This document shows, piece by piece, positions 46,498 to 57,872 of a stretch of 64,000 nt of DNA. The notes under the pieces were generated by a model. That model was not told the origin of the DNA, searched no databases, and was given only the letters and a program-made list of their open reading frames with translations. Made by a program: the position numbers and the translations under genes. Each line of letters starts with the position of its first letter. Position 1 is the first letter of the stretch. The DNA is from Megalopta genalis (taxonomy: Eukaryota > Arthropoda > Insecta > Hymenoptera > Halictidae): contig NC_135020.1 of the NCBI RefSeq assembly GCF_051020955.1, forward strand, positions 4,026,001 through 4,090,000, in the 5' to 3' direction.

Positions 46498-47107
46498 TGT
46501 TCTTGTTGTTCTTGTTGTTCTTGTTGTTCTTGTTGTTCTTGTTGTTCTTGCTGTTCTTGTTGTTGTTGTCGTTGTTGTTCTTGTTGTTGTTGTCATTGTT
46601 GTTCTTGTTGTGCTTGTTGTTCTTGTAGATCTTGTTGTTCTTGTTGCTCTTGTTGCTCTTGTTGCTCTTGTTGTTCTTGTTGCTCTTGTTGTTATTGTTG
46701 TTCTCGATGTTCTCGTTGTTCTCGTTGTCCTCGTTGTTCTCGTTGTTCTCGTTGTTCTCGTTGTTCTCGTTGTTCTCGTTGTTCTCGTTGTTCTCGTTGT
46801 TCTTGTTGTTCTTGTTGTTCTTGTTGTTCTTGTTGTTCTTGTTAATCTTGTTGATCTTGTTGTTCTTGTTGTTCTTGTTGTTCTTGTTGTTCTTGGTGTT
46901 CTTGTTGTTCTTCTTGTTCTTCTTGTTCTAGTTGTTGTTGTTGTTGTTGTTCCTGTTGTTGTTCTTCTTGTTCTTCTTGTTGTTCTTGTTGTTGTTGTTG
47001 TTGTTGTCCTTGTTGTTCTTGTTGTTGTTGTCATTGTTGTTCTTGTTGTGCTTGTTGTTCTTGTAGATCTTGTTGTTCTTGTTGCTCTTGTTGCTCTTGT
47101 TGCTCTT

Positions 47108-47138
<31 letters not shown>

Positions 47139-47395
47139 TTCTTGTTGTTCTTGTTGTTCTTGTTGTTCTTGTTGTTCTTGTTGTTCTTGTTGTTCTTGTT
47201 GCTCTCGTTGCTGTTGTAGTTCTTGTTGTTCTGGTTGTTGTCGTTCTTGTTGTTCTTCTTGTTCTTGTTCTAGTTGTTCTTGTTGTTGTCGTTCTGGTTT
47301 TTCTTGTCGTTCTTGTTGTTCCGGTTGTTCTTGTTGTTCTTGTCGTTCTGGTTTTTCTTGTCGTTCTTGTTGTTCCGGTTGTTCTTGTTGTTCTT

Positions 47396-47426
<31 letters not shown>

Positions 47427-47485
47427 TTCTTGTTGTTCTTGTTGTTCTTGTTGTTCTTGTTGTTCTTGTTGTTCTTGTTGTTCTT

Positions 47486-47516
<31 letters not shown>

Positions 47517-47981
47517 TTTTTGTTGTTCTTGTTGTTCTTGTTGTTCGTGTTGTTCTTGTTGTTCTTGGTGTTCTTGTTGTTCTTCTTGTTCTTCTTGTTC
47601 TAGTTGTTGTTCTTGTTGTTCTTGTTGTTCTTGTTGTTCTTGTTGTTCTTGTTGTTCTTGTTGTTCTTGTTGTTCTTGTTGTTCTTGTTGTTCTTCTTGC
47701 TGTTCCGGTTGTTCTTGTTGTTCTTGTTATTCTTGTTGTTCTCTTTGATCTCGTTGTCCTCGTTGTTTCTCGTTGTTCTCGTTGTTCTCGTTGTTCTCGT
47801 TGTCCTCGTTGTTCTCGTTGTTCTCGTTGTTCTCGTTGTTCTCGTTGTTCTCGTTGTTCTCGTTGTTCTCGTTGTTCTCGTTGTTCTCGTTGTTCTCGTT
47901 GTTCTGGTTGTTCTTGTTGTTCTTGTTGTTCTTGTTGTTCTTGTTGTTCTTGTTGTGCTTGTTGTTCTTGTTGTTCTTGTT

Positions 47982-48133
47982 GCACTTGTTGCTCTTGTTG
48001 CTCTTGTTGCTCTGGTTGTTGATGTTCTTGTTGTTAATGTTGTTGTTGTTCTTGCTGTTCTTGTTGTTGTTGTTCTTGTTGTTCTTGTTGGTCTTGTTGT
48101 TCTTGATGTTCTTGTTGTTCTTGTTGATCTTGT
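47982..48133 (+). repeat. gcac cassette 25 (head only)
   Basis: Offset 2,544 from cassette 23, with the same tail. Confidence 0.8.
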
Positions 48134-49173
48134 TGTTCTTGTTGTTCTTGTTGTTCTTGTTGTTCTTGTTGTTCTTGTTGTTCTTGCTGTTCTTGTTGTT
48201 GTTGTCGTTGTTGTTCTTGTTGTTGTTGTCATTGTTGTTCTTGTTGTGCTTGTTGTTCTTGTAGATCTTGTTGTTCTTGTTGCTCTTGTTGCTCTTGTTG
48301 CTCTTGTTGTTCTTGTTGCTCTTGTTGTTATTGTTGTTCTCGATGTTCTCGTTGTTCTCGTTGTCCTCGTTGTTCTCGTTGTTCTCGTTGTTCTCGTTGT
48401 TCTCGTTGTTCTCGTTGTTCTCGTTGTTCTCGTTGTTCTTGTTGTTCTTGTTGTTCTTGTTGTTCTTGTTGTTCTTGTTAATCTTGTTGATCTTGTTGTT
48501 CTTGTTGTTCTTGTTGTTCTTGTTGTTCTTGGTGTTCTTGTTGTTCTTCTTGTTCTTCTTGTTCTAGTTGTTGTTGTTGTTGTTCCTGTTGTTGTTCTTC
48601 TTGTTCTTCTTGTTGTTCTTGTTGTTCTTGTTGTTCTTCTTGTTGTTGTTCTTGTTGTTCTTGTTGTTCTTGTTGTTCTTGTTGTTCTTGTTGTTCTTGT
48701 TATTCTTGTTGTTCTTGTTGTTCTTGTTGTTATTGTTGTTCTTGTTGTTCTTGTTGTTCTTGTTGTTTTTGTTGATCTTGTTGTTCTTGTTGTTCTTGTT
48801 GTTCTTGTTGTTCTTGTTGTTCTTGTTGTTCTTGTTGTTCTTGTTGTTCTTGTTGTTCTTGTTGTTCTTGTTGTTCTTGTTGTTCTTCTTGCTGTTCCGG
48901 TTGTTCTTGTTGTTCTTGTTATTCTTGTTGTTCTCTTTGATCTCGTTGTCCTCGTTGTTTCTCGTTGTTCTCGTTGTTCTCGTTGTTCTCGTTGTCCTCG
49001 TTGTTCTCGTTGTTCTCGTTGTTCTCGTTGTTCTCGTTGTTCTCGTTGTTCTCGTTGTTCTCGTTGTTCTCGTTGTTCTCGTTGTTCTCGTTGTTCTGGT
49101 TGTTCTTGTTGTTCTTGTTGTTCTTGTTGTTCTTGTTGTTCTTGTTGTGCTTGTTGTTCTTGTTGTTCTTGTT

Positions 49174-49325
49174 GCACTTGTTGCTCTTGTTGCTCTTGTT
49201 GCTCTGGTTGTTGATGTTCTTGTTGTTAATGTTGTTGTTGTTCTTGCTGTTCTTGTTGTTGTTGTTCTTGTTGTTCTTGTTGGTCTTGTTGTTCTTGATG
49301 TTCTTGTTGTTCTTGTTGATCTTGT
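49174..49325 (+). repeat. gcac cassette 26 (head only)
   Basis: Offset 3,736 from cassette 23 and 1,192 from cassette 25. Confidence 0.8.
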
Positions 49326-49935
49326 TGTTCTTGTTGTTCTTGTTGTTCTTGTTGTTCTTGTTGTTCTTGTTGTTCTTGCTGTTCTTGTTGTTGTTGTCGT
49401 TGTTGTTCTTGTTGTTGTTGTCATTGTTGTTCTTGTTGTGCTTGTTGTTCTTGTAGATCTTGTTGTTCTTGTTGCTCTTGTTGCTCTTGTTGCTCTTGTT
49501 GTTCTTGTTGCTCTTGTTGTTATTGTTGTTCTCGATGTTCTCGTTGTTCTCGTTGTCCTCGTTGTTCTCGTTGTTCTCGTTGTTCTCGTTGTTCTCGTTG
49601 TTCTCGTTGTTCTCGTTGTTCTCGTTGTTCTTGTTGTTCTTGTTGTTCTTGTTGTTCTTGTTGTTCTTGTTAATCTTGTTGATCTTGTTGTTCTTGTTGT
49701 TCTTGTTGTTCTTGTTGTTCTTGGTGTTCTTGTTGTTCTTCTTGTTCTTCTTGTTCTAGTTGTTGTTGTTGTTGTTGTTCCTGTTGTTGTTCTTCTTGTT
49801 CTTCTTGTTGTTCTTGTTGTTGTTGTTGTTGTTGTCCTTGTTGTTCTTGTTGTTGTTGTCATTGTTGTTCTTGTTGTGCTTGTTGTTCTTGTAGATCTTG
49901 TTGTTCTTGTTGCTCTTGTTGCTCTTGTTGCTCTT

Positions 49936-49966
<31 letters not shown>

Positions 49967-50082
49967 TTCTTGTTGTTCTTGTTGTTCTTGTTGTTCTTGT
50001 TGTTCTTGTTGTTCTTGTTGCTCTCGTTGCTGTTGTAGTTCTTGTTGTTCTTGTTGTGCTTGTTGTTCTTGTTGTTCTTGTT

Positions 50083-50234
50083 GCACTTGTTGCTCTTGTT
50101 GCTCTTGTTGCTCTGGTTGTTGATGTTCTTGTTGTTAATGTTGTTGTTGTTCTTGCTGTTCTTGTTGTTGTTGTTCTTGTTGTTCTTGTTGGTCTTGTTG
50201 TTCTTGATGTTCTTGTTGTTCTTGTTGATCTTGT
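50083..50234 (+). repeat. gcac cassette 27 (head only)
   Basis: 909 bases after cassette 26. A private TTGTCGTTC follows its GATC near 50,231. Confidence 0.8.
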
Positions 50235-50844
50235 CGTTCTTGTTGTTCTTGTTGTTCTTGTTGTTCTTGTTGTTCTTGTTGTTCTTGCTGTTCTTGTTGT
50301 TGTTGTCGTTGTTGTTCTTGTTGTTGTTGTCATTGTTGTTCTTGTTGTGCTTGTTGTTCTTGTAGATCTTGTTGTTCTTGTTGCTCTTGTTGCTCTTGTT
50401 GCTCTTGTTGTTCTTGTTGCTCTTGTTGTTATTGTTGTTCTCGATGTTCTCGTTGTTCTCGTTGTCCTCGTTGTTCTCGTTGTTCTCGTTGTTCTCGTTG
50501 TTCTCGTTGTTCTCGTTGTTCTCGTTGTTCTCGTTGTTCTTGTTGTTCTTGTTGTTCTTGTTGTTCTTGTTGTTCTTGTTAATCTTGTTGATCTTGTTGT
50601 TCTTGTTGTTCTTGTTGTTCTTGTTGTTCTTGGTGTTCTTGTTGTTCTTCTTGTTCTTCTTGTTCTAGTTGTTGTTGTTGTTGTTGTTCCTGTTGTTGTT
50701 CTTCTTGTTCTTCTTGTTGTTCTTGTTGTTGTTGTTGTTGTTGTCCTTGTTGTTCTTGTTGTTGTTGTCATTGTTGTTCTTGTTGTGCTTGTTGTTCTTG
50801 TAGATCTTGTTGTTCTTGTTGCTCTTGTTGCTCTTGTTGCTCTT

Positions 50845-50875
<31 letters not shown>

Positions 50876-51123
50876 TTCTTGTTGTTCTTGTTGTTCTTGT
50901 TGTTCTTGTTGTTCTTGTTGTTCTTGTTGCTCTCGTTGCTGTTGTAGTTCTTGTTGTTCTGGTTGTTGTCGTTCTTGTTGTTCTTCTTGTTCTTGTTCTA
51001 GTTGTTCTTGTTGTTGTCGTTCTGGTTTTTCTTGTCGTTCTTGTTGTTCCGGTTGTTCTTGTTGTTCTTGTCGTTCTGGTTTTTCTTGTCGTTCTTGTTG
51101 TTCCGGTTGTTCTTGTTGTTCTT

Positions 51124-51154
<31 letters not shown>

Positions 51155-51213
51155 TTCTTGTTGTTCTTGTTGTTCTTGTTGTTCTTGTTGTTCTTGTTGT
51201 TCTTGTTGTTCTT

Positions 51214-51244
<31 letters not shown>

Positions 51245-51459
51245 TTTTTGTTGTTCTTGTTGTTCTTGTTGTTCGTGTTGTTCTTGTTGTTCTTGGTGTT
51301 CTTGTTGTTCTTCTTGTTCTTCTTGTTCTAGTTGTTGTTGTTGTTGTTCTTGTTGTTGTTCTTGTTGTTCTTCTTGTTGTTCTTGTTGTTCTTGTTCTTC
51401 TTCTTGTTGTTCTTGTTGTTCTTGTTGTTCTTGTTGTTGTTCTTCTTGTTGTTCTTCTT

Positions 51460-51490
<31 letters not shown>

Positions 51491-52175
51491 TTCTTGTTGT
51501 TCTTGTTGTTCTTACTGTTCATGTTGTTCTTGTTGTTGTTGTTGATGATGTTGTCCTTGTTGTTCTTGTTGTTGTTGTCCTTGTTGTTCTTGTTGTGCTT
51601 GTTGCTCTTGTTGCTCTTGTTGTCCTTGTTGTTCTTGTTGTTCTTGTTGTTGTTGTTGATGATGTTGTCCTTGTTGTTCTTGTTGTTGTTGTTCTTGTTG
51701 TGCTTGTTGCTCTTGTTGTTCTTGTTGTTCTTGTTGTTCTTGTTGATCTTGTTGATCTTGTTGTTCTTGTTGTTCTTGTTGCTCTTGTTGCTCTTGTTGA
51801 GCTTGTTGCTCTTGTTGTTCTTGTTGTTCTCGTTGTTCTTGTTGTTCTTGTTGTTCTTGTTGTTCTTTTTGTTCTTGTTGTTCTTGTTGTTCTTGTTGTT
51901 CTTGTTGTTCTTGTTGTTCTTGTTGTTCTTGTTGTTCTTGTTGTTCTTGTTGTTCTTGTTGTTCTTGTTGTTCTTGTTGTTCTTGTTGTTCTTGTTGTTC
52001 TTGTTGTACTGTTGTTCTTCTTGTTGTTGTTGTTCTTGCTGTTCTTGTTGTAGTTGTTGTTGTTGTCCTTGTTGTTGTTGTAGTTCTTGTTGTTCTTGTT
52101 GTTGTTGTTGTTCTTGCTGTTCTTGTTCTTGTTGTTCTTGTTGTTCTTGTTGTTCTTGTTGTTCTTGGTGTTCTT

Positions 52176-52348
52176 GTTGTTCTCGTTATTCTTGTTGTTC
52201 TCGTTGCTCTCGTTGTCCTCGTTGTTCTCGTTGTTCTCGTTGTTCTCGTTGCTCTCGTTGTTCTCGTTGCTCTCGTTGTCCTCGTTGTTCTCGTTGTTCT
52301 CGTTGTTCTCGTTGCTCTCGTTGTTCTCGTTGTTCTCGTTGTTCTCGT
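52176..52348 (+). repeat. TCG block with repeated CTCTCG units
   Basis: The pattern TTGCTCTCG, TCCTCG and three TTCTCG units is itself repeated about three times, giving a super-period. Shorter relatives lie at 54,796-54,920, 59,406-59,530 and 62,297-62,420, each preceded by CTCGTTATTC. Confidence 0.78.
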
Positions 52349-52787
52349 TGTTCTTGTTGTTCTTGTTGTTCTTATTGTTCTTGTTGTTCTTGTTGTTCTT
52401 GTTGTTCTTGTTGTGCTTGTTGTTCTTGTTGTTCTTGTTGTTCTTGTTGTTCTTGTTGTTCTTGTTGTTCTTGTTGTTCTTGTTGTTCTTGTTGTCCTTG
52501 TTGTTCTTGTTGTTCTTGTTGTTCTTGTTGTTCATGTTGTTCTTGTTGTTCTTCTTGTTGTTGTTCTAGTTGTCCTTGTTGTTGTTGTTCTGGTTGTTCT
52601 TGTTGTTCTTGTTGTTCCGGTTGTTCTTGTTGTTCTTGTTCTTGTTGTTCTTGTTGTTCTTGTTGTTCTTGTTGTTCTTGTTGTTCTTGTTGTTCTTGTT
52701 GTTCTTGTTGTTCTTGTTGTTCTTGTTGTTGTTGTTGTTCTTGTTGTTCTTGTTGTTCTTGTTGTTCTTGTTGTTCTTGTTGTTCTT

Positions 52788-52818
<31 letters not shown>

Positions 52819-52922
52819 TTCTTGTTGTTCTTGTTGTTCTTGTTGTTCTTGTTGTTCTTGTTGTTCTTGTTGTTCTTGGTGTTCTTGTTGTTCTTGTTGT
52901 TCTTGTTGTTCTTGTTGTTCTT

Positions 52923-52953
<31 letters not shown>

Positions 52954-53357
52954 TTCTTGTTGTTCTTGTTGTTCTTGTTGTTCTTGGTGTTCTTGTTGTT
53001 CTTGTTGTTCTTGTTGTTCTTGTTGTTCTTGTTGTTCTTGTTGTTCTTGTTGTTCTTGTTGTTCATGTTGCTGTTGTTCTTGATGATCTTGTTGTACTTG
53101 TTGTTCTTGTTGTTCTTGTTGTTCTTATTGTTCTTGTTGTTCTTGTTGTTCTTGTTGCTCTCGTCGTTGTTGTTCCCGTTGTTCTTGGTCTTGCTGTTCC
53201 CGTTGTTCTTGTTGTTGTTGTTGTTGTTGTTGTTCTTGTTGTTCTTGTTGTTCTTGTTGTTCTTGTTGTTCTTGTTGTTCTTGTTGTTCTTGTTGTTCTT
53301 GTTGTTCTTGTTGTTCTTGTTGTTCTTGTTGTGCTTGTTGTTCTTGTTGTTCTTGTT

Positions 53358-53592
53358 GCACTTGTTGCTCTTGTTGCTCTTGTTGCTCTGGTTGTTGATG
53401 TTCTTGTTGTTAATGTTGTTGTTGTTCTTGCTGTTCTTGTTGTTGTTGTTCTTGTTGTTCTTGTTGTTCTTGTTGTTCTTGTTGTTCTTGTTGTTCTTGT
53501 TGTTCTTGTTGTTCTTGTTGCTCTCGTTGCTGTTGTAGTTCTTGTTGTTCTGGTTGTTGTCGTTCTTGTTGTTCTTCTTGTTCTTGTTCTAG
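53358..53592 (+). repeat. gcac cassette 28 (235 bp)
   Basis: Preceded 200 bases upstream by a TCGTCG/CCCG module and followed by a double TGG/CCGG box, as in cassette 15. Confidence 0.83.
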
Positions 53593-53714
53593 TTGTTCTT
53601 GTTGTTGTCGTTCTGGTTTTTCTTGTCGTTCTTGTTGTTCCGGTTGTTCTTGTTGTTCTTGTCGTTCTGGTTTTTCTTGTCGTTCTTGTTGTTCCGGTTG
53701 TTCTTGTTGTTCTT

Positions 53715-53745
<31 letters not shown>

Positions 53746-53813
53746 TTCTTGTTGTTCTTGTTGTTCTTGTTGTTCTTGTTGTTCTTGTTGTTCTTGTTGT
53801 TCTTGTTGTTCTT

Positions 53814-53844
<31 letters not shown>

Positions 53845-55420
53845 TTTTTGTTGTTCTTGTTGTTCTTGTTGTTCTTGTTGTTCTTGTTGTTCTTGTTGTT
53901 CTTGGTGTTCTTGGTGTTCTTGTTGTTCTTCTTGTTGTTCTTCTTGTTCTAGTTGTTGTTGTTGTTGTTCTTGTTGTTGTTCTTGTTGTTCTTCTTGTTC
54001 TTGTTGTTCTTGTTGTTCGTGTTGGTCGTGTTGTTGTTGTTGTTGTTGTTCTTGTTGTTCTTCTTGTTCTTCTTGTTGTTGTTCTTGTTCTTCTTGTTCT
54101 TGTTGTTCTTGTTGTTCTTGTTGTTGTTGTTCTTGTTGTTCTTGTTGTTCTTGTTGTTCTTGTTGTTGTTGTTCTTGTTGTTGTTGATCTTGTTGTTCTT
54201 GTTGTTCTTGTTGTTCTTGTTATTCTTGTTGTTCTTGTTGTTCTCGTTGTTCTCGTTGTTCTTGTTGTTCTTGTTGATCTTGTTGTTGTTCTTGTTGTTC
54301 TTGTTGTTCTTGTTGTTGTTGTTGTTGTTCTTGTTGTTCTTGTTGTTCTTTTTGTTCTTGTTGTTCTTGTTCTTGTTATTCTTGTTGTTCTTGTTGTTGT
54401 TCTTGTTGTTCTTGTTGATCTTGTTGTTCTTGTTGTTCTTGTTGTTCTTGTTGTTCTTACTGTTCATGTTGTTCTTGTTGTTCTTGTTGTTCTTGTTGTT
54501 TTTCTTGTTGTTCTTGTTGATCTTGTTGTTCTTGTTGTTCTTGTTGTTCTTGTTGTTCTTACTGTTCATGTTGTTCTTGTTGTTCTTGTTGTTCTTGTTG
54601 TTCTTGTTGTTCTTGTTGTACTGTTGTTCTTCTTGTTGTTGTTGTTGTTGTCCTTGTTGTTGTTGTAGTTCTTGTTGTTCTTGTTGTTGTTGTTGTTCTT
54701 GCTGTTCTTGTTGTAGTTGTTGTTGTTGTCCTTGTTATTGTTGTAGTTGTTGTTGTTGTCCTTGTTATTGTTGTAGTTCTTGTTGTTCTTGTTGTTCTCG
54801 TTATTCTTGTTGTTCTCGTTGCTCTCGTTGTCCTCGTTGTTCTCGTTGTTCTCGTTGTTCTCGTTGCTCTCGTTGTTCTCGTTGTTCTCGTTGTTCTCGT
54901 TGTTCTCGTTGTTCTCGTTGTTCTTGTTGTTCTTGTTGTTCTTGTTGTTCTTGTTGTTCTTGTTGTGCTTGTTGTTCTTGTTGTTCTTGTTGTTCTTGTT
55001 GTTCTTGTTGTTCTTGTTGTTCTTGTTGTTCTTGTTGTTCTTGTTGTTCTTGTTGTTCTTGTTGTTCTTGTTGTTCTTGTTGTTCTTGTTGTTCTTGTTG
55101 TTCATGTTGTTCTTGTTGTTCTTCTTGTTGTTGTTCTAGTTGTCCTTGTTGTTGTTGTTCTGGTTGTTCTTGTTGTTCTTGTTGTTCCGGTTGTTCTTGT
55201 TGTTCTTGTTCTTGTTGTTCTTGTTGTTCTTGTTGTTCTTGTTGTTCTTGTTGTTCTTGTTGTTCTTGTTGTTCTTGTTGTTGTTGTTGTTCTTGTTGTT
55301 CTTGTTGTTCTTGTTGATCTTGTTGTTCTTGTTGATCTTGTTGTTCTTGTTGATCTTGTTGTTCTTGTTGTTCTTGTTGTTCTTGTTGTTCTTGTTGTTC
55401 TTGTTGTTCTTGTTGTTCTT

Positions 55421-55451
<31 letters not shown>

Positions 55452-55708
55452 TTCTTGTTGTTCTTGTTGTTCTTGTTGTTCTTGTTGTTCTTGGTGTTCT
55501 TGTTGTTCTTGTTGTTCTTGTTGTTCTTGTTGTTCTTGTTGTTCTTGTTGTTCTTGTTGTTGTTGTTGTTCTTGTTGTTCTTGTTGTTCTTGTTGATCTT
55601 GTTGTTCTTGTTGATCTTGTTGTTCTTGTTGATCTTGTTGTTCTTGTTGTTCTTGTTGTTCTTGTTGTTCTTGTTGTTCTTGTTGTTCTTGTTGTTCTTG
55701 TTGTTCTT

Positions 55709-55739
<31 letters not shown>

Positions 55740-56194
55740 TTCTTGTTGTTCTTGTTGTTCTTGTTGTTCTTGTTGTTCTTGTTGTTCTTGTTGTTCTTGG
55801 TGTTCTTGTTGTTCTTGTTGTTCTTGTTGTTCTTGTTGTTCTTGTTGTTCTTGTTGTTCTTGTTGTTCTTGTTGTTCTTGTTGTTCTTGTTGTTCTTGTT
55901 GTTCTTGGTGTTCTTGTTGTTCTTGTTGTTCTTGTTGTTCTTGTTGTTCTTGTTGTTCTTGTTGTTCTTGTTGTTCTTGTTGTTCTTGTTGTTCATGTTG
56001 CTGTTGTTCTTGATGATCTTGTTGTACTTGTTGTTCTTGTTGTTCTTGTTGTTCTTATTGTTCTTGTTGTTCTTGTTGTTCTTGTTGCTCTCGTCGTTGT
56101 TGTTCCCGTTGTTCTTTGTCTTGCTGTTCCCGTTGTTCTTGTTGTTGTTGTTGTTGTTGTTGTTCTTGTTGTTCTTGTTGTTCTTGTTGTTCTT

Positions 56195-56225
<31 letters not shown>

Positions 56226-56287
56226 TTCTTGTTGTTCTTGTTGTTCTTGTTGTTCTTGTTGTGCTTGTTGTTCTTGTTGTTCTTGTT

Positions 56288-56522
56288 GCACTTGTTGCTC
56301 TTGTTGCTCTTGTTGCTCTGGTTGTTGATGTTCTTGTTGTTAATGTTGTTGTTGTTCTTGCTGTTCTTGTTGTTGTTGTTCTTGTTGTTCTTGTTGTTCT
56401 TGTTGTTCTTGTTGTTCTTGTTGTTCTTGTTGTTCTTGTTGTTCTTGTTGCTCTCGTTGCTGTTGTAGTTCTTGTTGTTCTGGTTGTTGTCGTTCTTGTT
56501 GTTCTTCTTGTTCTTGTTCTAG
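56288..56522 (+). repeat. gcac cassette 29 (235 bp)
   Basis: Counterpart of cassette 14 in the second TCG-poor block, but one 9-mer shorter. Confidence 0.82.
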
Positions 56523-56788
56523 TTGTTCTTGTTGTTGTCGTTCTGGTTTTTCTTGTCGTTCTTGTTGTTCCGGTTGTTCTTGTTGTTCTTGTCGTTCTGG
56601 TTTTTCTTGTCGTTCTTGTTGTTCCGGTTGTTCTTGTTGTTCTTGTTGTTCTTGTTGTTGTTGTTGTTCTTGTTGTTCTTGTTGATCTTGTTGTTCTTGT
56701 TGATCTTGTTGTTCTTGTTGATCTTGTTGTTCTTGTTGTTCTTGTTGTTCTTGTTGTTCTTGTTGTTCTTGTTGTTCTTGTTGTTCTT

Positions 56789-56819
<31 letters not shown>

Positions 56820-56824
56820 TTCTT

Positions 56825-56855
<31 letters not shown>

Positions 56856-57340
56856 TTCTTGTTGTTCTTGTTGTTCTTGGTGTTCTTGTTGTTCTTGTTG
56901 TTCTTGTTGTTCTTGTTGTTCTTGTTGTTCTTGTTGTTCTTGTTGTTCTTGTTGTTCTTGTTGTTCTTGTTGTTCTTGTTGTTCTTGGTGTTCTTGTTGT
57001 TCTTGTTGTTCTTGTTGTTCTTGTTGTTCTTGTTGTTCTTGTTGTTCATGTTGCTGTTGTTCTTGATGATCATGTTGTACTTGTTGTTCTTGTTGTTCTT
57101 GTTGTTCTTATTGTTCTTGTTGTTCTTGTTGTTCTTGTTGCTCTCGTCGTTGTTGTTCCCGTTGTTCTTGGTCTTGCTGTTCCCGTTGTTCTTGTTGTTG
57201 TTGTTGTTGTTGTTGTTCTTGTTGTTCTTGTTGTTCTTGTTGTTCTTGTTGTTCTTGTTGTTCTTGTTGTTCTTGTTGTTCTTGTTGTTCTTGTTGTTCT
57301 TGTTGTTCTTGTTGTGCTTGTTGTTCTTGTTGTTCTTGTT

Positions 57341-57575
57341 GCACTTGTTGCTCTTGTTGCTCTTGTTGCTCTGGTTGTTGATGTTCTTGTTGTTAATGTT
57401 GTTGTTGTTCTTGCTGTTCTTGTTGTTGTTGTTCTTGTTGTTCTTGTTGTTCTTGTTGTTCTTGTTGTTCTTGTTGTTCTTGTTGTTCTTGTTGTTCTTG
57501 TTGCTCTCGTTGCTGTTGTAGTTCTTGTTGTTCTGGTTGTTGTCGTTCTTGTTGTTCTTCTTGTTCTTGTTCTAG
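57341..57575 (+). repeat. gcac cassette 30 (235 bp)
   Basis: Counterpart of cassette 15 (offset 27,272). It ends at the left edge of the 2.88 kb duplication. Confidence 0.83.
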
Positions 57576-57697
57576 TTGTTCTTGTTGTTGTCGTTCTGGT
57601 TTTTCTTGTCGTTCTTGTTGTTCCGGTTGTTCTTGTTGTTCTTGTCGTTCTGGTTTTTCTTGTCGTTCTTGTTGTTCCGGTTGTTCTTGTTGTTCTT

Positions 57698-57728
<31 letters not shown>

Positions 57729-57796
57729 TTCTTGTTGTTCTTGTTGTTCTTGTTGTTCTTGTTGTTCTTGTTGTTCTTGTTGTTCTTGTTGTTCTT

Positions 57797-57827
<31 letters not shown>

Positions 57828-57841
57828 TTCTTGTTGTTCTT

Positions 57842-57872
<31 letters not shown>

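Larger units (their letters stand above)
44841..48567 (+). repeat. Nested tandem unit, first 3.73 kb copy
   Basis: Landmarks at 44,841, 45,229 and 45,724 recur at 48,568, 48,965 and 49,460 (offset 3,727-3,736). Inside it a sub-unit of 909 bases repeats (45,438 to 46,347), and a 2,544-base step links 45,229 to 47,773. Cassette heads here lead into TTGGTC and GTCATTG segments rather than into the usual CTAG. Confidence 0.82.
48568..52000 (+). repeat. Nested tandem unit, second copy
   Basis: Same order as 44,841 onward, with a 909-base sub-unit at 49,174 to 50,083 and a step of 1,192 from 47,982 to 49,174. The shared offset shifts from 3,736 to 3,737 across about 46,352 because the first copy has lost one base there. 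After about 51.34 kb the segment continues into material resembling 31.3-31.9 kb, with double GATGATG islands. Confidence 0.8.
52000..54670 (+). repeat. GCT/TCG block and TCG-poor segment
   Basis: Begins with a one-base-slip motif TGTACTGTTG (about 52,006), then a TCG block with CTCTCG variants (52,176-52,348), a TGTCC box after CTAG (52,566-52,569) and long pure 9-mer runs. A TCGTCG/CCCG module (53,158), a 235 bp cassette (53,358), a double TGG/CCGG box and a CGTGTTGGTCGTG motif (about 54,018) follow. The end holds two TTACTGTTCATG motifs (54,459, 54,559) lacking the GATGATG half of the island, and another TGTACTGTTG slip (54,617). Confidence 0.7.
55140..57575 (+). repeat. TCG-poor block, second copy (27 kb from the first)
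   Basis: Follows the order of 27.82-30.3 kb. Two segments with GATC in every second 9-mer (55,315 and 55,592, matching 27,978 and 28,283) come first. They are followed by GTG-spaced pure runs, TCGTCG/CCCG modules at 56,088 and 57,140, cassettes at 56,288 and 57,341 and a double TGG/CCGG box at 56,540. Both copies share the rare CTTTGTC variant in the first TCGTCG/CCCG module (28,777 and 56,116), which supports a common source. Confidence 0.8.
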
